A DNA stretch of 64,000 nucleotides. Origin: Pseudochrobactrum asaccharolyticum (GTDB lineage Bacteria; Pseudomonadota; Alphaproteobacteria; Rhizobiales; Rhizobiaceae). Positions within the stretch are counted from its first letter, which is position 1, and each line of letters begins with the position of its first letter. The translations under genes and the position numbers were made by a program. Of this stretch, positions 62,972 to 64,000 are shown in pieces. The notes beneath the pieces are model-generated. The model was given only the letters and a program-made list of their open reading frames with translations. It was not told where the DNA came from and ran no database searches. Where the stretch lies: the NCBI RefSeq assembly GCF_003314995.1, contig NZ_QNRH01000009.1, positions 82,203 to 146,202 on the forward strand, in the 5' to 3' direction.

Positions 62972-64000
62972 ATGACACAAACGCTCATTCGTAATGCCCG
63001 TATCATTGATGGCACCGGCGCGCCTTGGTATCGCGGCGATGTTTTGCTTGACGGCGGGCTGATCCGGCAGATCGGCAGAGGTCTGAAAGCAGACGGCGCT
63101 GCGCAGATCATTGATGCTGATGAGCGTTATCTCAGCCCCGGATTTATCGATGCCCATTGCCACGATGATCTGATTTTTTTGCGCGAGCGGGACAGGCCGG
63201 AAAAGGCAATGCAAGGGGTGACCAGTATTGTGGTCGGCAATTGCTCTTTCTCGCTCTATCCGGCAACCGAACAATCGCGTGAATATCTGCGCCAGCATTT
63301 CTCCGGTCTTCTCGGTGAAACGCGATCTGATGAGATTTTTGATGATTTCTCCGGTTATCATCAGGCATTGGAAGGTGAGGGGATTGCGCTCAATCTCGTA
63401 TCGCTCGTCGGCCATGCGGCTTTACGGCTGGCAGTCATGGGGCATGACAGACGACCCGCAACCGCAAATGAGCTTGCTGCAATGTGTCGGTTACTCGAAG
63501 TGCAAATGGCGCAAGGGGCGGCAGGTCTGTCTCTGGGGCTGGTTTACCCGCCAAGTGCTTTTGCTGAGATTGAAGAACTGGTAGCCCTTGGAAAAGTTGT
63601 GGCCGGTTTCGGTGGGGTGCTGGCCGCGCATATCCGCTCCTATGAAGCAGGGCTGATGCAGGCGACTGAAGAATTCGGTGAGGCGGTGCGTCTGTCTGGT
63701 GCAGCCGGATTGCTGTCACATCTGCAGTCGGCGGGACGGCCGAACTGGGGCAATGTACCGGCTGTGATCGATTATCTGGAAAGCCTGCGGTCTGACGGCG
63801 TGGATATCAGCTTTGATATGTATCCCTATCCGGCAGGCAGCACATGGATATTACAGCTTCTGCCAGCGGCGGTAATGGATGGTGGTTTGCCGGCTTTAAA
63901 AGCGCGCTTACAGGATACAGCATGGCGGCAGAAACTGGCGCATTGGGTGGAGCATGGCGGAGATGATTATCACGGTCAGAGCAAAATCTCATTGATCGGC
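62972..64000 (+). CDS. N-acyl-D-amino-acid deacylase / D-aminoacylase-like amidohydrolase (3' end outside window)
   Basis: The frame is open to the window edge, giving the first 343 residues; the full enzyme would be about 480. The amidohydrolase N-terminus is LIRNARIIDGTGAPWYRGDVLLDGG, with the metal-binding PGFIDAHCHDDL and the conserved Cys in VVGNCSFSLYP, typical of D-aminoacylases. It should release free D-amino acids from N-acyl forms in the cytoplasm. It starts 26 bp after ridA behind CGGAG. With the importer, the PLP enzyme and RidA it makes a coherent route. Confidence 0.88.
   Translation, partial: MTQTLIRNARIIDGTGAPWYRGDVLLDGGLIRQIGRGLKADGAAQIIDADERYLSPGFIDAHCHDDLIFLRERDRPEKAMQGVTSIVVGNCSFSLYPATEQSREYLRQHFSGLLGETRSDEIFDDFSGYHQALEGEGIALNLVSLVGHAALRLAVMGHDRRPATANELAAMCRLLEVQMAQGAAGLSLGLVYPPSAFAEIEELVALGKVVAGFGGVLAAHIRSYEAGLMQATEEFGEAVRLSGAAGLLSHLQSAGRPNWGNVPAVIDYLESLRSDGVDISFDMYPYPAGSTWILQLLPAAVMDGGLPALKARLQDTAWRQKLAHWVEHGGDDYHGQSKISLIG

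Overview
The window looks like chromosomal DNA of an alphaproteobacterium of the order Hyphomicrobiales, near the Brucellaceae/Bartonellaceae. The signs are an IalB-type invasion protein, a giant glycine-rich autotransporter, a BapA-like type I secreted adhesin, a TGA-N9-TCA (RirA-like) iron box, and short intergenic palindromes of a style common in Rhizobiales. Base composition is moderate, visibly less GC-rich than typical Brucella. I saw no rRNA, tRNA, CRISPR array, transposase or phage gene. The genus cannot be fixed from the sequence alone.

Layout. 1-9.4 kb: the 3' end of a giant adhesin with about 226 uninterrupted Asp-Ala dipeptides, followed by its type I secretion system (TolC-like outer membrane factor, ABC exporter with a degenerate C39 domain, HlyD-like adaptor) and an exported alpha/beta hydrolase. 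9.5-14.4 kb (minus strand): a 1043-residue fusion of an alpha/alpha-barrel-like region with a MurF-like ligase, a PdxH-like oxidase and a LysR regulator. 14.5-18.5 kb: a solute-binding protein and three enzymes resembling the EutB, DoeB/EutE and EutC steps of ectoine/hydroxyectoine catabolism, without the ring-opening hydrolase. 18.6-25.3 kb: a TonB receptor and FecBCDE-like siderophore importer behind a possible iron box. 25.3-27.5 kb: a small membrane protein, AzlCD exporter and divergent Lrp regulator. 27.5-31.1 kb: a 130-bp palindromic element, a long coiled-coil OmpA-like protein and a MetF-like reductase. 31.1-34.8 kb: phosphoethanolamine transferase with an OmpR/QseC-type two-component system, probably a lipid A modification module. 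35-39 kb: an orphan Tat-exported solute-binding protein followed by a sensor kinase and a LuxR-type response regulator. 39-45.1 kb: a 1784-residue autotransporter, preceded by an intrinsic terminator inside its own leader, and an IalB protein. 45.1-48.4 kb: Ogt, a luciferase-like oxidoreductase, a glutathione S-transferase and a divergent LysR. 48.4-52.7 kb: a ferric iron ABC transporter. 52.8-54.2 kb: a DUF488 protein and an acetoin/diacetyl reductase.

54.2-64 kb: a catabolic cluster comprising a KDG-type sugar kinase, a D-threonine aldolase/D-serine dehydratase-like PLP enzyme, a complete dipeptide/oligopeptide ABC importer, an IclR regulator, RidA and the start of an N-acyl-D-amino-acid deacylase. 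Two closely matching 20-bp sites lie in its two divergent promoter regions, which suggests one IclR regulon for D-amino-acid or D-peptide use.

The most unusual items are the perfect Asp-Ala tract, the barrel-Mur ligase fusion, the terminator 24 nt upstream of the autotransporter start codon, the shared operator pair, and the partial eut-like pathway.
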